Of a DNA stretch of 64,000 nt, positions 32,066 to 40,602 are shown piece by piece. Position numbers and translations under genes: made by a program. The DNA comes from an uncultured Eubacteriales bacterium. GTDB lineage: Bacteria > Bacillota > Clostridia > Oscillospirales > Oscillospiraceae. The notes under the pieces were generated by a model, which was not told where the DNA came from, did no database searches, and saw nothing but the letters and a program-made list of their open reading frames with translations. The stretch is taken from NCBI GenBank assembly GCA_900316745.1, contig ONEB01000006.1, positions 1 through 64,000 of the forward strand, read 5' to 3'. The first letter of the stretch is position 1. Every line of letters begins with the position of its first letter.

Positions 32066-32496
32066 AGCAGGTCACCATCTACACCGACGGCGCCTGCTCC
32101 GGCAACCCCGGACCCGGCGGCTGGGCGGCGATTTTGAAATTCGGCCCTTATGAAAAGGAGCTCTCCGGCGGCGAGGCGCAGACCACGAACAACCGCATGG
32201 AGCTGCTCGGCGCGATCAACGGTCTGCAGGCGCTCAAAGAGCCCTGCGCCGTGGATCTCTACACCGACAGTCAGTATCTCTCCAACGCCATCAACCTCGG
32301 CTGGCTGGAGGGCTGGAAGAAAAAGAACTGGAAGCGCAAGGACGGCGCGCTCAAAAACGTCGACCTCTGGCAGACGCTGGACGCTCTTTTGCAGACGCAC
32401 GCCGTCACCTTCCACTGGGTCAAGGGACATGCCGAGAATGCCTACAACAACCGCTGCGACGAGCTGGCGGTGGCGGAGAGAGAAAAATTCGCGTGA
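32062..32496 (+). CDS. rnhA: Ribonuclease HI
   Basis: RNase HI cleaves RNA in RNA-DNA hybrids. The 144-aa protein shows all catalytic acids: Asp in [14 protein letters not shown] (residues 6-19), Glu in [10 protein letters not shown], Asp in LYTDSQYL and the distal [14 protein letters not shown] region. Length is normal. The ATG overlaps the gyrA stop by four bases, so the two are translationally coupled. Confidence 0.95.
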   Translation: MKQVTIYTDGACSGNPGPGGWAAILKFGPYEKELSGGEAQTTNNRMELLGAINGLQALKEPCAVDLYTDSQYLSNAINLGWLEGWKKKNWKRKDGALKNVDLWQTLDALLQTHAVTFHWVKGHAENAYNNRCDELAVAEREKFA

Positions 32497-32513
32497 ATGT
32501 ATGGGAGAAACAC

Positions 32514-32996
32514 ATGGATTTAGAACTGCGCCCGATGACGGGCGGGGAATATGAGGCGTTTTTGCAGCGGAACCTGAGCCGCTACGCGCAGGAGCTGCTT
32601 CTGACAAAGAAAACCGACGTCGAGCAGCATGCCCTTGCCGAGGCACAGGGCGCGCTGGAGGAGATCCTCTCCAAAGGACAGGACACGCCCCTGAACTATC
32701 TGCTCACGGCGGAGGACGAGACCGGAACGAGCGTGGGCGAGGTCTGGTGCGACACGACGGAGCCCGAGACGGTGTTTGTCAATGACTTCTATGTCTATCC
32801 CGAGCACCGCAGGCAGGGCTGCGCCGACGCCATGCTCCGCGCCGTGGAACAGCTCGCCGTCAGCGGTGAGTTCGGCCGCGTGATGACGCATGTTTACCAC
32901 GCAAACAAGGTCTCCGTCGCGTTTTTCACCAAGCGGGGCTATCTCCCCGTCGGCGGCGAGACCGAGGGCACACTGTTTCTGGAAAAGAAGCTGTAA
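32514..32996 (+). CDS. GNAT-family acetyltransferase
   Basis: This 160-aa protein has the acetyl-CoA-binding fold of GNAT enzymes: the core strand VNDFYVYPEHRRQGCADAML (about 91-110) holds the R/Q-x-x-G-x-A pyrophosphate loop. The substrate is unknown. I favour the ATG at 32514, with GGGAG six bases before it, over the ATG at 32493 that overlaps the rnhA stop. It closes the gyrB-gyrA-rnhA run and is followed by a strong terminator. Confidence 0.82.
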   Translation: MDLELRPMTGGEYEAFLQRNLSRYAQELLLTKKTDVEQHALAEAQGALEEILSKGQDTPLNYLLTAEDETGTSVGEVWCDTTEPETVFVNDFYVYPEHRRQGCADAMLRAVEQLAVSGEFGRVMTHVYHANKVSVAFFTKRGYLPVGGETEGTLFLEKKL

Positions 32997-33034
32997 AAAA
33001 ACGCTTCCCGTTTTGATGAACGGGAAGCGTTTTT
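32995..33034. terminator. Bidirectional terminator after the acetyltransferase gene
   Basis: ACGCTTCCCGTT (33001-33012) pairs perfectly with 33019-33030 and is framed by A- and T-runs; it serves both convergent genes. Confidence 0.92.
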
Positions 33035-33044
33035 GTGTCTTGCA

Positions 33045-33506
33045 TCAGGCTCTTGAAGCGTTTTTCATGACTTTGCGGATCAGACCGGAGCCGAGCTTTT
33101 CATCGAAGAAGTTCAGCACGTCGCGCGTCGTGGTGAGCACCCTCGGGTTGCCCAGCCAGTAGCGCATCAGGATATCCATATCGACACGGTTGACGACCTT
33201 TGCCACGGATGTGAGCGTGACGTATGCGTCGTCGATCCGTCCGAGCAGCTTCCATTTGTCCGGGAAGAGGTCGAACGGGGAGAGCACATACAGAAGATTC
33301 CCCAGCAGGTCGAGCTTTCTGCCGCTCGGCACGTCGCTGTCGGTCATGAGCTTCGTAAGCAGATAAAAGAGGTCCGGCACGGTGAGTACGATGTCCGTGC
33401 CCGTCTCGCCGATGATCGGGGAGAGCTTGTCGCAGCCGGTGTTGTGGATGGTTTTGAAAAAGCGGTCGTAGCCGGAATCAGACGTAAAAAATTCAGCTTT
33501 CTGCAT
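33045..33506 (-). CDS. DUF1232 (YkvA-like) protein
   Basis: This 153-aa protein carries the DUF1232 core near residues 65-95, with the pattern LLYVLSPFDLFPDKWKLLGR and a following Asp-Asp pair (IDDAY). In this family the core is a short hydrophobic helical hairpin of unknown role. There is no signal peptide. AGGAGG seven bases before the ATG fixes the start. It has no clear operon partner. Confidence 0.75.
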   Translation of the reverse strand: MQKAEFFTSDSGYDRFFKTIHNTGCDKLSPIIGETGTDIVLTVPDLFYLLTKLMTDSDVPSGRKLDLLGNLLYVLSPFDLFPDKWKLLGRIDDAYVTLTSVAKVVNRVDMDILMRYWLGNPRVLTTTRDVLNFFDEKLGSGLIRKVMKNASRA

Positions 33507-33588
33507 ATCGTTTCCTCCTGACGGGTGGTTGTCTGGTTCTTATTATAACCCGGATTCGAAAAACTGCAACACTTTTTGACCAAACGGA

Positions 33589-33618
33589 TTGCAAAATGAT
33601 GAAAAAGTGGCGTATAAT
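33589..33618 (+). promoter_or_regulatory. Promoter of the amidohydrolase gene
   Basis: TTGCAA (33589-33594), an 18-bp spacer and a perfect TATAAT (33613-33618) lie 30 bases before the ATG at 33649. Confidence 0.65.
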
Positions 33619-33648
33619 GAAAAAAACACAGAAATAAGGAGACAGTGT

Positions 33649-34908
33649 ATGTTTCGTTTTTATAACGGCCGCGTCTGCACGATGACACAGGGCGCCGCCG
33701 TCACGGCGGATGAGGTCTGGGTGGACGGCGACAAAATCGCCTATGTCGGCCCCGCGCGCGCGGACAAGCCCCGGTTTGACCGCGAGATCGACCTCGACGG
33801 CGATCTGCTCCTCCCGGGCTTCAAAAACGCCCACGCCCACGCGGGCATGACGTTTGTGCGCTCCCTCGCGGACGATATGCCGCTGCAGGAGTGGCTCTTT
33901 GACCGCATCTTCCCTCTGGAGGCCAGGCTCACGCCCGAGGACGTCTACGCGTTCACGCGGCTTGCGATCCTTGAATATCTCACGAGCGGCATCACCGCCG
34001 GCTTAGACATGTATTTCTTCCGCGAAGCGATCGCGCAGGCGGGCGCGGACATGGGCTTTCGCACCGTCCTCTGCGGCGGCGGCGGAAAGGCGGAGCTGCT
34101 CGAGGAGGAGTATCATAAATACAACGCCTTCCACCCGCTCGTCAGCTATCAGCTCGGCACGCACTCGGAGTATACCTCGTCCATTGAGGAGCTTCGCGAC
34201 CTCGGCGCGCTGGCAAAAAAACTCAAAGCGCCGGTCTTTGCGCACAATGCCGAGACCGAAAAAGAGGTGCGGGAGTGCGTCGAGCGCCACGGCGTCACGC
34301 CGACGGTGCTCTTTGAGCAGCTGGGGCACTATGACTATGGCGGCGGCGGCTTCCACTGCGTGCACTTTACACCCGAGGACACCGAGATCTTCCGCAGGCG
34401 CGCTCTCTGGGTCGTCACGAATCCGGGTTCGAACGCGAAGCTCGCAAGCGGCGTCGCGCCTGTTGAGGATTACCGCGCGCAGGGCATCGGGATCGCCATC
34501 GGCACGGATGGTCCCAGCAGCAACAACGCGCTGGATTTCTTCCGCGAGATGTATCTTACGACCGTCCTGCAAAAGCTCAAAACCGGCAACGCCTCGGCCT
34601 GCCCTGCCGGCGCGGTGCTTCAGATGGCGACGGTCGGCGGCGCGCGGTGCATGGGGCTGTCCGACTGCGACACGATCGCGCCGGGCAAGCAGGCGGATCT
34701 GGTGGTCATCGACCTGAAGCGCCCGAGCATGCAGCCCGTGCACGCGCCGGTGGAGAACCTCGTTTACAGCGGCGCGAAGGACATCGTGCGCATGACGATG
34801 ATCGCGGGCAAGGTGCGCTATGAAGACGGAGCGTTCTTTGTCGGCGCGGACGCCGAGACCATCCGCCGCGAGGCCGCCGCGCGCACCAGGGCGCTGATCG
34901 AACGGTAA
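33649..34908 (+). CDS. Amidohydrolase (SAH/MTA deaminase-like)
   Basis: This 419-aa metal-dependent hydrolase has the first metal site as NAHAHAGM (about 60-67), His ligands in FAHNAETEKE and the distal Asp in IGTDGPSSNN. This set fits the chlorohydrolase/S-adenosylhomocysteine or methylthioadenosine deaminase group. A purine or pterin derivative is a reasonable substrate, but it is not proven. I start at 33649, where AAGGAG stands seven bases upstream; an upstream in-frame ATG would include the promoter. Confidence 0.85.
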   Translation: MFRFYNGRVCTMTQGAAVTADEVWVDGDKIAYVGPARADKPRFDREIDLDGDLLLPGFKNAHAHAGMTFVRSLADDMPLQEWLFDRIFPLEARLTPEDVYAFTRLAILEYLTSGITAGLDMYFFREAIAQAGADMGFRTVLCGGGGKAELLEEEYHKYNAFHPLVSYQLGTHSEYTSSIEELRDLGALAKKLKAPVFAHNAETEKEVRECVERHGVTPTVLFEQLGHYDYGGGGFHCVHFTPEDTEIFRRRALWVVTNPGSNAKLASGVAPVEDYRAQGIGIAIGTDGPSSNNALDFFREMYLTTVLQKLKTGNASACPAGAVLQMATVGGARCMGLSDCDTIAPGKQADLVVIDLKRPSMQPVHAPVENLVYSGAKDIVRMTMIAGKVRYEDGAFFVGADAETIRREAAARTRALIER

Positions 34909-34970
34909 ATCTGTCCGGAACGGACTTGAAAAAATGAGGGAGCAAATCAGAGAGAAAGGGAGGAACCATC

Positions 34971-36251
34971 ATGAAGCCTGAAACCATGAATGCCTATGTG
35001 GCGATTCTGGAGGAAGAGCTTGTCCTCGCCACGGGCTGTACCGAGCCCATTGCGATCGCCTACGCCGCGGCGAAGCTGCGCGATACGCTCGGCGGCGCGC
35101 CGGAGCGGATCCGCGCCGAGGTGAGCGGCAACATTCTGAAGAATGTCAAGAGCGTTGTCGTGCCCGGCACGGGCGGCATGAAGGGCATTGCCGCCGCGAT
35201 TGCCGCCGGCGTCATCGCCGGGGACGCGGAAGCGGAGCTGCAGGTGATCGGAAAGGTGACAAAGTCCGATCTCGAGGCGATCCGCGCCTATGCAGACCGG
35301 ATCCCCGTGGAGGTCTCGTGCATGGAGGACACGCCCTGCATGCTCGATATCAGACTCACGGGCTTTGCCGGAGACGACACCGCCGTCGTGCGCATCGCGA
35401 ACAACCACACGAACGTCATCCATGTGGAGAAAAACGGCGAGATCTTCGTCGATCAGCCGGTTGTGGCGTCGGCGGAGGATCACCTGCAGGACAAGAGCGT
35501 GCTGAACCTTGCGGAGATCCTCGAGTTTGCAAAGGAGGTGCCCATCGAGCGCATCGAGGCGATCGTCGGGCGGCAGGTGGAGTGCAACAGCGCCATTGCC
35601 GCCGCGGGACTCTCCGGGAAGTGGGGCGCTGCCGTCGGATGCACGCTGTTGGAATTCTCCAATGACATCCGCACCGAGGCGCGCGCCTACGCCGCCGCGG
35701 GTTCAGATGCGCGCATGAGCGGCTGCGAGCTGCCGGTCGTGATCGTCTCGGGCTCCGGCAACCAGGGCATCACAGCCTCGATGCCGGTCGTGCGCTTTGC
35801 AAAGTCCATGAATGTGTCGAGAGAAAAGATGCTGCGCGCCGTCGCGGTGTCCGACCTCATCACGATCCACCAGAAGACCGGCATCGGACGCCTCTCCGCG
35901 TTCTGCGGCGCGGTCAGCGCGGGCATCGGCGCCGCCGCCGGCATCGCCTATCTCTATGACGAGTCGTATCAGATCATCGCCGAGACGGTCACGACCGCCA
36001 TGGGCATGATCTCCGGCACGGTCTGCGACGGGGCGAAGCCCTCGTGCGCTGCCAAGATCGCTGCGGCCGTCGAGGCAGGCCTTCTGAGCTATTCCATGGC
36101 CCGCAAGGGACGCCGCTTCCACGGCGGCGACGGCATCGTCACCCGCGGCGTCGAGGGCACGATCCGCAACATCGGCATCCTCGCCCGCGAGGGCATGCGC
36201 GAGACCGATAAGGTCATCCTCAAGATCATGCTGGAATGTGAAGATGAATAA
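34971..36251 (+). CDS. UPF0597 protein, L-cysteine desulfidase / L-serine dehydratase-like
   Basis: This 426-aa protein belongs to the UPF0597 family related to the iron-sulfur L-serine dehydratase alpha chain and to CyuA/CdsB cysteine desulfidases. The N-terminal ATGCTEPIAIAYA (around residue 21) holds a probable cluster ligand Cys, with further Cys residues in GCTLLEFSN, TVCDGAKPSCAAK and near 116. It would release sulfide, pyruvate and ammonia from cysteine, or ammonia and pyruvate from serine. GGGAGG lies seven bases upstream. The gene stands alone between a 62-bp gap and a terminator. Confidence 0.85.
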   Translation: MKPETMNAYVAILEEELVLATGCTEPIAIAYAAAKLRDTLGGAPERIRAEVSGNILKNVKSVVVPGTGGMKGIAAAIAAGVIAGDAEAELQVIGKVTKSDLEAIRAYADRIPVEVSCMEDTPCMLDIRLTGFAGDDTAVVRIANNHTNVIHVEKNGEIFVDQPVVASAEDHLQDKSVLNLAEILEFAKEVPIERIEAIVGRQVECNSAIAAAGLSGKWGAAVGCTLLEFSNDIRTEARAYAAAGSDARMSGCELPVVIVSGSGNQGITASMPVVRFAKSMNVSREKMLRAVAVSDLITIHQKTGIGRLSAFCGAVSAGIGAAAGIAYLYDESYQIIAETVTTAMGMISGTVCDGAKPSCAAKIAAAVEAGLLSYSMARKGRRFHGGDGIVTRGVEGTIRNIGILAREGMRETDKVILKIMLECEDE

Positions 36252-36265
36252 ACGCATTATAACGA

Positions 36266-36300
36266 ACAGACCCGACCGATGATTCGGTCGGGTCTGTGGT
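36266..36300. terminator. Bidirectional terminator
   Basis: ACAGACCCGACCGA (36266-36279) pairs perfectly with 36284-36297 across a 4-base loop. It lies between the UPF0597 gene and the convergent DUF1643 gene. Confidence 0.85.
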
Positions 36301-36301
36301 T

Positions 36302-36928
36302 TTAAAGGCGTTCGCTCAATGCCGCGCAGTACGCCCGCACGTCGAAGGGCTCGGGCGTGCTGTCCGCGCGCAGATACAGAGGATGGTGCGGGTGTCCCGC
36401 CTTGGAGCGCCTGCCGAACGTGAGCCATTCGGCGCCGAACTCCTCCCCCAGTGCCACGAGATCCAAAACGGCGGGGATCAGATACGGGCGCTTTTCAATG
36501 AGCGTGCCCCACGCCGCCCACACGGCGGGGCGCTGATCCCGGGCATAGAGCGAGAGCACATAGCGAAACGCCGCGAGATTTTCCGCGTGCAGTTCGGCGT
36601 TGAAGGTCTGGTCCATCGCGTTCGGGTCGGTCGAGCGCTGGGGGTAGACGTTGAACATGATGAAGCTGTCGAAGCCGCTGCTGTGCGCGATGCGCTCCAC
36701 GCTTTTGAGCGTGTTGTCCAGATCGCCCGGGCGGGCGGTGGAGGGGTTGATGCCGATGCAGATCAGCGGGTTAGAGCCCCGCGTGCCAAGAATGTAACGG
36801 TATTCATCGTAAAACGGCGGCACGTAGAGCCACTTCGTTTCGTCATAGGGCTCCTTTGGCGCCGCCTGAAGGGCGTCGCGGAAGGACAAAATCTCCACGG
36901 TCTGGCTCGCGCCGGAGGGAATGTGCAT
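36302..36928 (-). CDS. DUF1643 domain protein
   Basis: This 208-aa soluble protein matches DUF1643, with the conserved CIGINPSTARPGDLDNT (about 69-85) and the later FNVYPQRSTDPN block. The fold is thought to be uracil-DNA-glycosylase-like but no activity is established. The ATG at 36928 has GAGGTG about seven bases upstream; a GTG three codons earlier overlaps that site. It is divergent from the broken PHP gene. Confidence 0.8.
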   Translation of the reverse strand: MHIPSGASQTVEILSFRDALQAAPKEPYDETKWLYVPPFYDEYRYILGTRGSNPLICIGINPSTARPGDLDNTLKSVERIAHSSGFDSFIMFNVYPQRSTDPNAMDQTFNAELHAENLAAFRYVLSLYARDQRPAVWAAWGTLIEKRPYLIPAVLDLVALGEEFGAEWLTFGRRSKAGHPHHPLYLRADSTPEPFDVRAYCAALSERL

Positions 36929-37063
36929 AGAAACCACCTCGTCACCAAAGCAATCATTATCCCCATTCTAATACGGCCGGCGGAGGCTTGTCAACGCGCA
37001 AGGTTGACCTCTGCGCGGCGCTGTGTTACGATTGAAAAACACGATACGAAAGAGGATGATCGT

Positions 37064-37873
37064 ATGGTATTGCAGAATCTCCACGCGCACAGCCGCTTTG
37101 ACGACGGCACGGCGATCTGTGAGGAGATGGTGCGCGCCGCCGCTGCCGCGGGACTGAAAAGCTTCGGCATCAGCGCCCACAGCCCCATGCCGCACGAGCC
37201 GTGGACGGTCCCCGGATGGCGCATGGGCGCGTTTCAAAAGGAGATGGTGCGGCTGAAAGCGGCATACGCCGAGCGCCTCACGGTCTGGACGGGACTGGAA
37301 TATGACCTCGTCTCCGAGCCGGCGTTTGCGGGCTTTGACTATGTGATCGCCTCCGTGCATGCCATCGACTGTGCGGGAAAGCGCTGGGCGGTGGACCACA
37401 CCCGCGAGCGGGCGTAGCACATGATCGACGAGGCGTTCCGCGGCGACCGTGACGCCGCTGCGGCGCACTATTTCTCGCTCGTGCAGTCCATTGCGGACAT
37501 CCCCGAGGCGGACATCGTCGGGCACTTTGATCTTCTGACGAAATTCAACGAGCCGGAGCCGCTCTATGATACGGCGTCCCCCGCCTACCGGCGCGCGGCG
37601 CTTGCCGCGATGGAGGCGCTCGTGCAGGCGGGCAAGATCTTCGAGATCAACACCGGCGCCGTCAGCCGGGGCTACCGCACGGATTTTTATCCCGACACAT
37701 ACCTCTTAAACGCCCTGCGCGAGATGGGCGGCAGGCTGATCCTCTCCTCCGACAGCCACGCTGCGGACACCGTCACGTTCGGCTTTGCCGAGGCGGAAAA
37801 AAAGGCCAAAGCCGCGGGCTTTGACCATGTCTGGATGCTGACGGAGCAGGGCTTTGTTCCGACGGAGTTTTAA
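37064..37873 (+). pseudogene. PHP-domain phosphatase (histidinol-phosphatase-like), in-frame amber
   Basis: Two reading segments, 37064-37417 and 37421-37873, lie in the same frame and together make one PHP phosphohydrolase of about 269 residues. The first gives NLHAHSRFDDGT (metal-binding HxH, residues 4-15) and GLEYDL; the second supplies GHFDLLTKFN, EINTGAV and SSDSHAAD. They are split only by TAG at 37415-37417. With no frameshift, one base change (for example CAG to TAG) explains it. The second half has an internal ATG two codons later but no ribosome site. Family members act on histidinol phosphate or other small phosphates. It may be a recent pseudogene, a read-through gene or a sequence error. 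Confidence 0.8.
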
Positions 37874-37876
37874 TAC

Positions 37877-37906
37877 AAAACGGGCGCACACCGTGCGCCC
37901 GTTTTT
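37877..37906. terminator. Bidirectional terminator
   Basis: A GC-rich 12-bp stem (AAACGGGCGCAC with its complement) on a 3-base loop, with a T-run, separates the PHP gene from convergent proC. Confidence 0.9.
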
Positions 37907-38703
37907 CAGCCCAATGCCTTGTCCTTTTCGATCACGGCCTGCACCGCCTGCTGGACGGCAGATTCAAAGCCGAGGCGCTTGAGCGTGTGCACGCCCTCGA
38001 TCGTCGTGCCGCCGGGCGAGCAGACCTCGTCCATCAGGGCGATGGGGTGCTTGTCCGACTGCTGCGTGAGCATGGCGCTGCCGATTACGGTCTGGCAGGC
38101 GAGCTCCTCGGCAAAGGAGCGCGCAAGCCCCGCCTTCACGCCCGCGGAGGCGAGGGCGTCGATGTACAGATGCACGAACGCGCCCGAGGCGCCTGCGATC
38201 GCCATGAACGCGGCAAACTGGCTTTCCTGGAGCGTAAACACCGTGCCGACGGCGGAAAAAAGCCTGCGCGCAAGGTCAATGTGCGCCTGCCCGGCGTACC
38301 TGCCCGCGCAGACGGCGGTTGCGGAGCGCCCGACTTTCGCGTTGATGTTCGGCATCACGCGCACGACCGGCACACCCTCTGCGAAAATGTCCTCATAATA
38401 CGTCGTGGGCCTGCCCGCCGCGATGGAGATCACGAGCTGATTCGGCGTCACGACGTCCCGGATATGAGGCAGCACGTCGGGGAGCATCTGCGGCTTTACC
38501 GCCAGCACGAGCACGTCCGCGCGCTCGGCCACCTCGCGCGCGCTGGCGCAGGGGACGAGACCGATCTCGTCGCGCAGCGCCTCGGTCTTTGCCGCCGTGC
38601 GGTTATAGCCCAGCAGCGTGTCGCGCGCAAAGTCCCCGCTGCGGTGCATCCCGCGCAGGATCGCGCCCGCCATGTTGCCCAGTCCGATAAAGCCGTATTT
38701 CAT
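37906..38703 (-). CDS. proC: Pyrroline-5-carboxylate reductase
   Basis: ProC carries out the last step of proline synthesis with NAD(P)H. The 265-aa protein has the Rossmann loop GFIGLGNMAGAILRGM at residues 4-19 and the C-terminal signature region DEVCSPGGTTIEGVHTL near 225-241. Length is typical. AAAGGAG lies nine bases before the ATG. No other proline gene is next to it. Confidence 0.94.
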   Translation of the reverse strand: MKYGFIGLGNMAGAILRGMHRSGDFARDTLLGYNRTAAKTEALRDEIGLVPCASAREVAERADVLVLAVKPQMLPDVLPHIRDVVTPNQLVISIAAGRPTTYYEDIFAEGVPVVRVMPNINAKVGRSATAVCAGRYAGQAHIDLARRLFSAVGTVFTLQESQFAAFMAIAGASGAFVHLYIDALASAGVKAGLARSFAEELACQTVIGSAMLTQQSDKHPIALMDEVCSPGGTTIEGVHTLKRLGFESAVQQAVQAVIEKDKALG

Positions 38704-38788
38704 AGGAAGATTCTCCTTTCCGATTCATGGTTTGAGTGTAGCACAGAAACCAAACCCCCGCAAGCCGTCCGGCCTGCGGGGGAAAGCA

Positions 38789-40318
38789 TTATTTGCGGAT
38801 TTTGCCCTTTTCCTCGATGAGCGGGAGATACTCCAGATACGGCGTGTCGTTCGCGCAGGTGAATTCCGCCTGATTGGCGAAGTCCTGCACGGCCTTGGTG
38901 CTCTTTTCGGGCTGGCGCAGCGTGCCCGCGCCGTTGACGCAGCCGCCGGGACAGGCCATGCCCTCGAGGAGGTATCCGTCGTATTTTCCGGCTTTCGCCA
39001 TCATCAGGAGCTTCCGGCAGTCAGCCAGACCCGCGGCGTTTGCGACCTTGACCTCGCGGTCGGGATCCATGTCGTGGATCGCGTTTACGACCGCCTGCGC
39101 CACGCCGCCGGCAAAGGCAAAGTTTCTGCCGTCGCGGGCGACCTTGTCAAGCGGCGCGTCCTCGCCGGAGAACACATCGTCGATGCCCTTGGCCTCGAAC
39201 ATGCCCATCGTCTCTTCAAACGTGAGCACGAAGTCCACGTCGCTGCGGATCGTGCGGCGGCGGGCCTCCAGCTTCTTGGCGTCGCAGGGGCCGACGAACA
39301 CGACCTTGCAGTTCGGGTGCTGCCGCTTGATCATGCGCGCGGTGAGCACCATCGGCGTCATCGCGACGGAGATGTTTTCGGCAAACTGCGGGAACATTTT
39401 TTTCACCATCGTGCTCCATGCGGGGCAGCAGCTCGTGACCATGAATTTGTGCTTTTCGGGCACTTCCTCCATGAAGTCCGCCGCCTCCTCAATGACGCAC
39501 AGGTCCGCGCCGATGGCGACCTCGTACACGTCCGTGAAGCCCAGCGCCTTGAACGCCGAGCGCATCTTTTCCGGCACGCCCTTGGGTCCGAACTGGCCGA
39601 CGAAGGCGGGCGCGAGCGCCACATAGACCTCGTCGCCCTGCTTGATGGACTGGATGGTCTGGAAGATCTGGCTCTTGTCCGCGATCGCGCCGAACGGGCA
39701 GGCGACCAGACACTGGCCGCAGGAAGTGCACTTGTCATAGTCGATGTCGGCTCTTCCGAGCTCGTCGGACTTCATGCAGTCGATGCCGCAGGCCTTGCGG
39801 CAGGGGCGCTCGAGCCGCACGATGGCGTGGAACTTGCACTCCTGCATGCAGCGTCCGCACTTGATGCACTTGTCCTGATTGATCACGGCGCGGCCTTTTT
39901 CGCGGCTGATCGCCTGCTTCGGGCAGACCTCCATGCAGGGGTGCTCCAGACAGCCCTGGCACATGTCGGTCACTTTCACGACGTTGTCGGGACATTTGTT
40001 GCAGGCAAACTTGATCACGTTCATCAGCGGGGGCTCATAGTAGCTTTCGGGGTTGAGCGCGAGATCGATGCCTTCCTCAATGGGCGCGTACTCGGTGATG
40101 CGCTGATAGGGAAGCCCCATCGCGAGACGCACCTGCTCGGCGATCACGGCGCGCTCGGTGAAGATGCTGTCGCGGTTTTCGCCGACCTCGCCGGGCACGA
40201 GCTTGTACGGCAGCTCGCGCAGGGCCTTGGCGTAGTCGCCGCCCTCGTAGGCCAGGCGGGCGATCTCCGTAAATACCGCGCGGCGGATGCGCGTTTTCGC
40301 CGTTTCCATTCCCTTCAT
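38789..40318 (-). CDS. Monomeric [FeFe] hydrogenase, group-B-like
   Basis: This 509-aa cytoplasmic protein has the three H-cluster motifs: TSCCPAW (295-301), GPCDAKK (343-349) and EGMACPGGC (452-460). The N-terminal half carries ferredoxin-like clusters with Cys at 106, 109, 120, 123, 128, 132, then CIKCGRC (151-157) and CTSCGQC (197-203) and more Cys at 161, 173, 177 and 181. GPC in place of the more common MPC in the second motif and the N-terminal layout point to group B, whose physiological role is little known. GGAGG lies seven bases before the ATG at 40318; an earlier start has no site. It is divergent from the CooC-like gene. Confidence 0.9.
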   Translation of the reverse strand: MKGMETAKTRIRRAVFTEIARLAYEGGDYAKALRELPYKLVPGEVGENRDSIFTERAVIAEQVRLAMGLPYQRITEYAPIEEGIDLALNPESYYEPPLMNVIKFACNKCPDNVVKVTDMCQGCLEHPCMEVCPKQAISREKGRAVINQDKCIKCGRCMQECKFHAIVRLERPCRKACGIDCMKSDELGRADIDYDKCTSCGQCLVACPFGAIADKSQIFQTIQSIKQGDEVYVALAPAFVGQFGPKGVPEKMRSAFKALGFTDVYEVAIGADLCVIEEAADFMEEVPEKHKFMVTSCCPAWSTMVKKMFPQFAENISVAMTPMVLTARMIKRQHPNCKVVFVGPCDAKKLEARRRTIRSDVDFVLTFEETMGMFEAKGIDDVFSGEDAPLDKVARDGRNFAFAGGVAQAVVNAIHDMDPDREVKVANAAGLADCRKLLMMAKAGKYDGYLLEGMACPGGCVNGAGTLRQPEKSTKAVQDFANQAEFTCANDTPYLEYLPLIEEKGKIRK

Positions 40319-40558
40319 GGCTGATCCTCCAAACTGAATAAATACTATATTTAACCGAACAGAATATAACATGCCTTTGAGCGCTTTGCAATGGCAATTT
40401 GTGCAGCGCCGTTTTCAGATTTTTGATATGAAGATTTCAAAAATGAAAAGTTCGCGAACATTGATAAATTTTTTGCGATTCCGTGTCCCTTATGTGACAA
40501 ACGCACAGACAAACAGGTCGGGGCTTTGGTATGATACAATCAAATTTATCTGGTATCA

Positions 40559-40587
40559 TGAATGCATATCGTGGCGATAGGCATTCA
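40559..40587. promoter_or_regulatory. 29-bp inverted repeat in the leader of the CooC-like gene
   Basis: Two 13-bp arms (TGAATGCATATCG and TGAATGCCTATCG on the opposite strand) differ at one position and flank a 3-base centre. The repeat ends three bases before the GGGAGGG ribosome site, so it could be a repressor operator or an mRNA hairpin that controls translation. No T-run follows. Confidence 0.6.
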
Positions 40588-40602
40588 ACGGGAGGGTACA
40601 CT

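Noticed and set aside
37415..37417. Pyrrolysine insertion at the amber codon of the PHP gene
   Set aside because: The gene is not a methylamine methyltransferase type, TAG ends other genes here, and no pyl genes are seen in the window.
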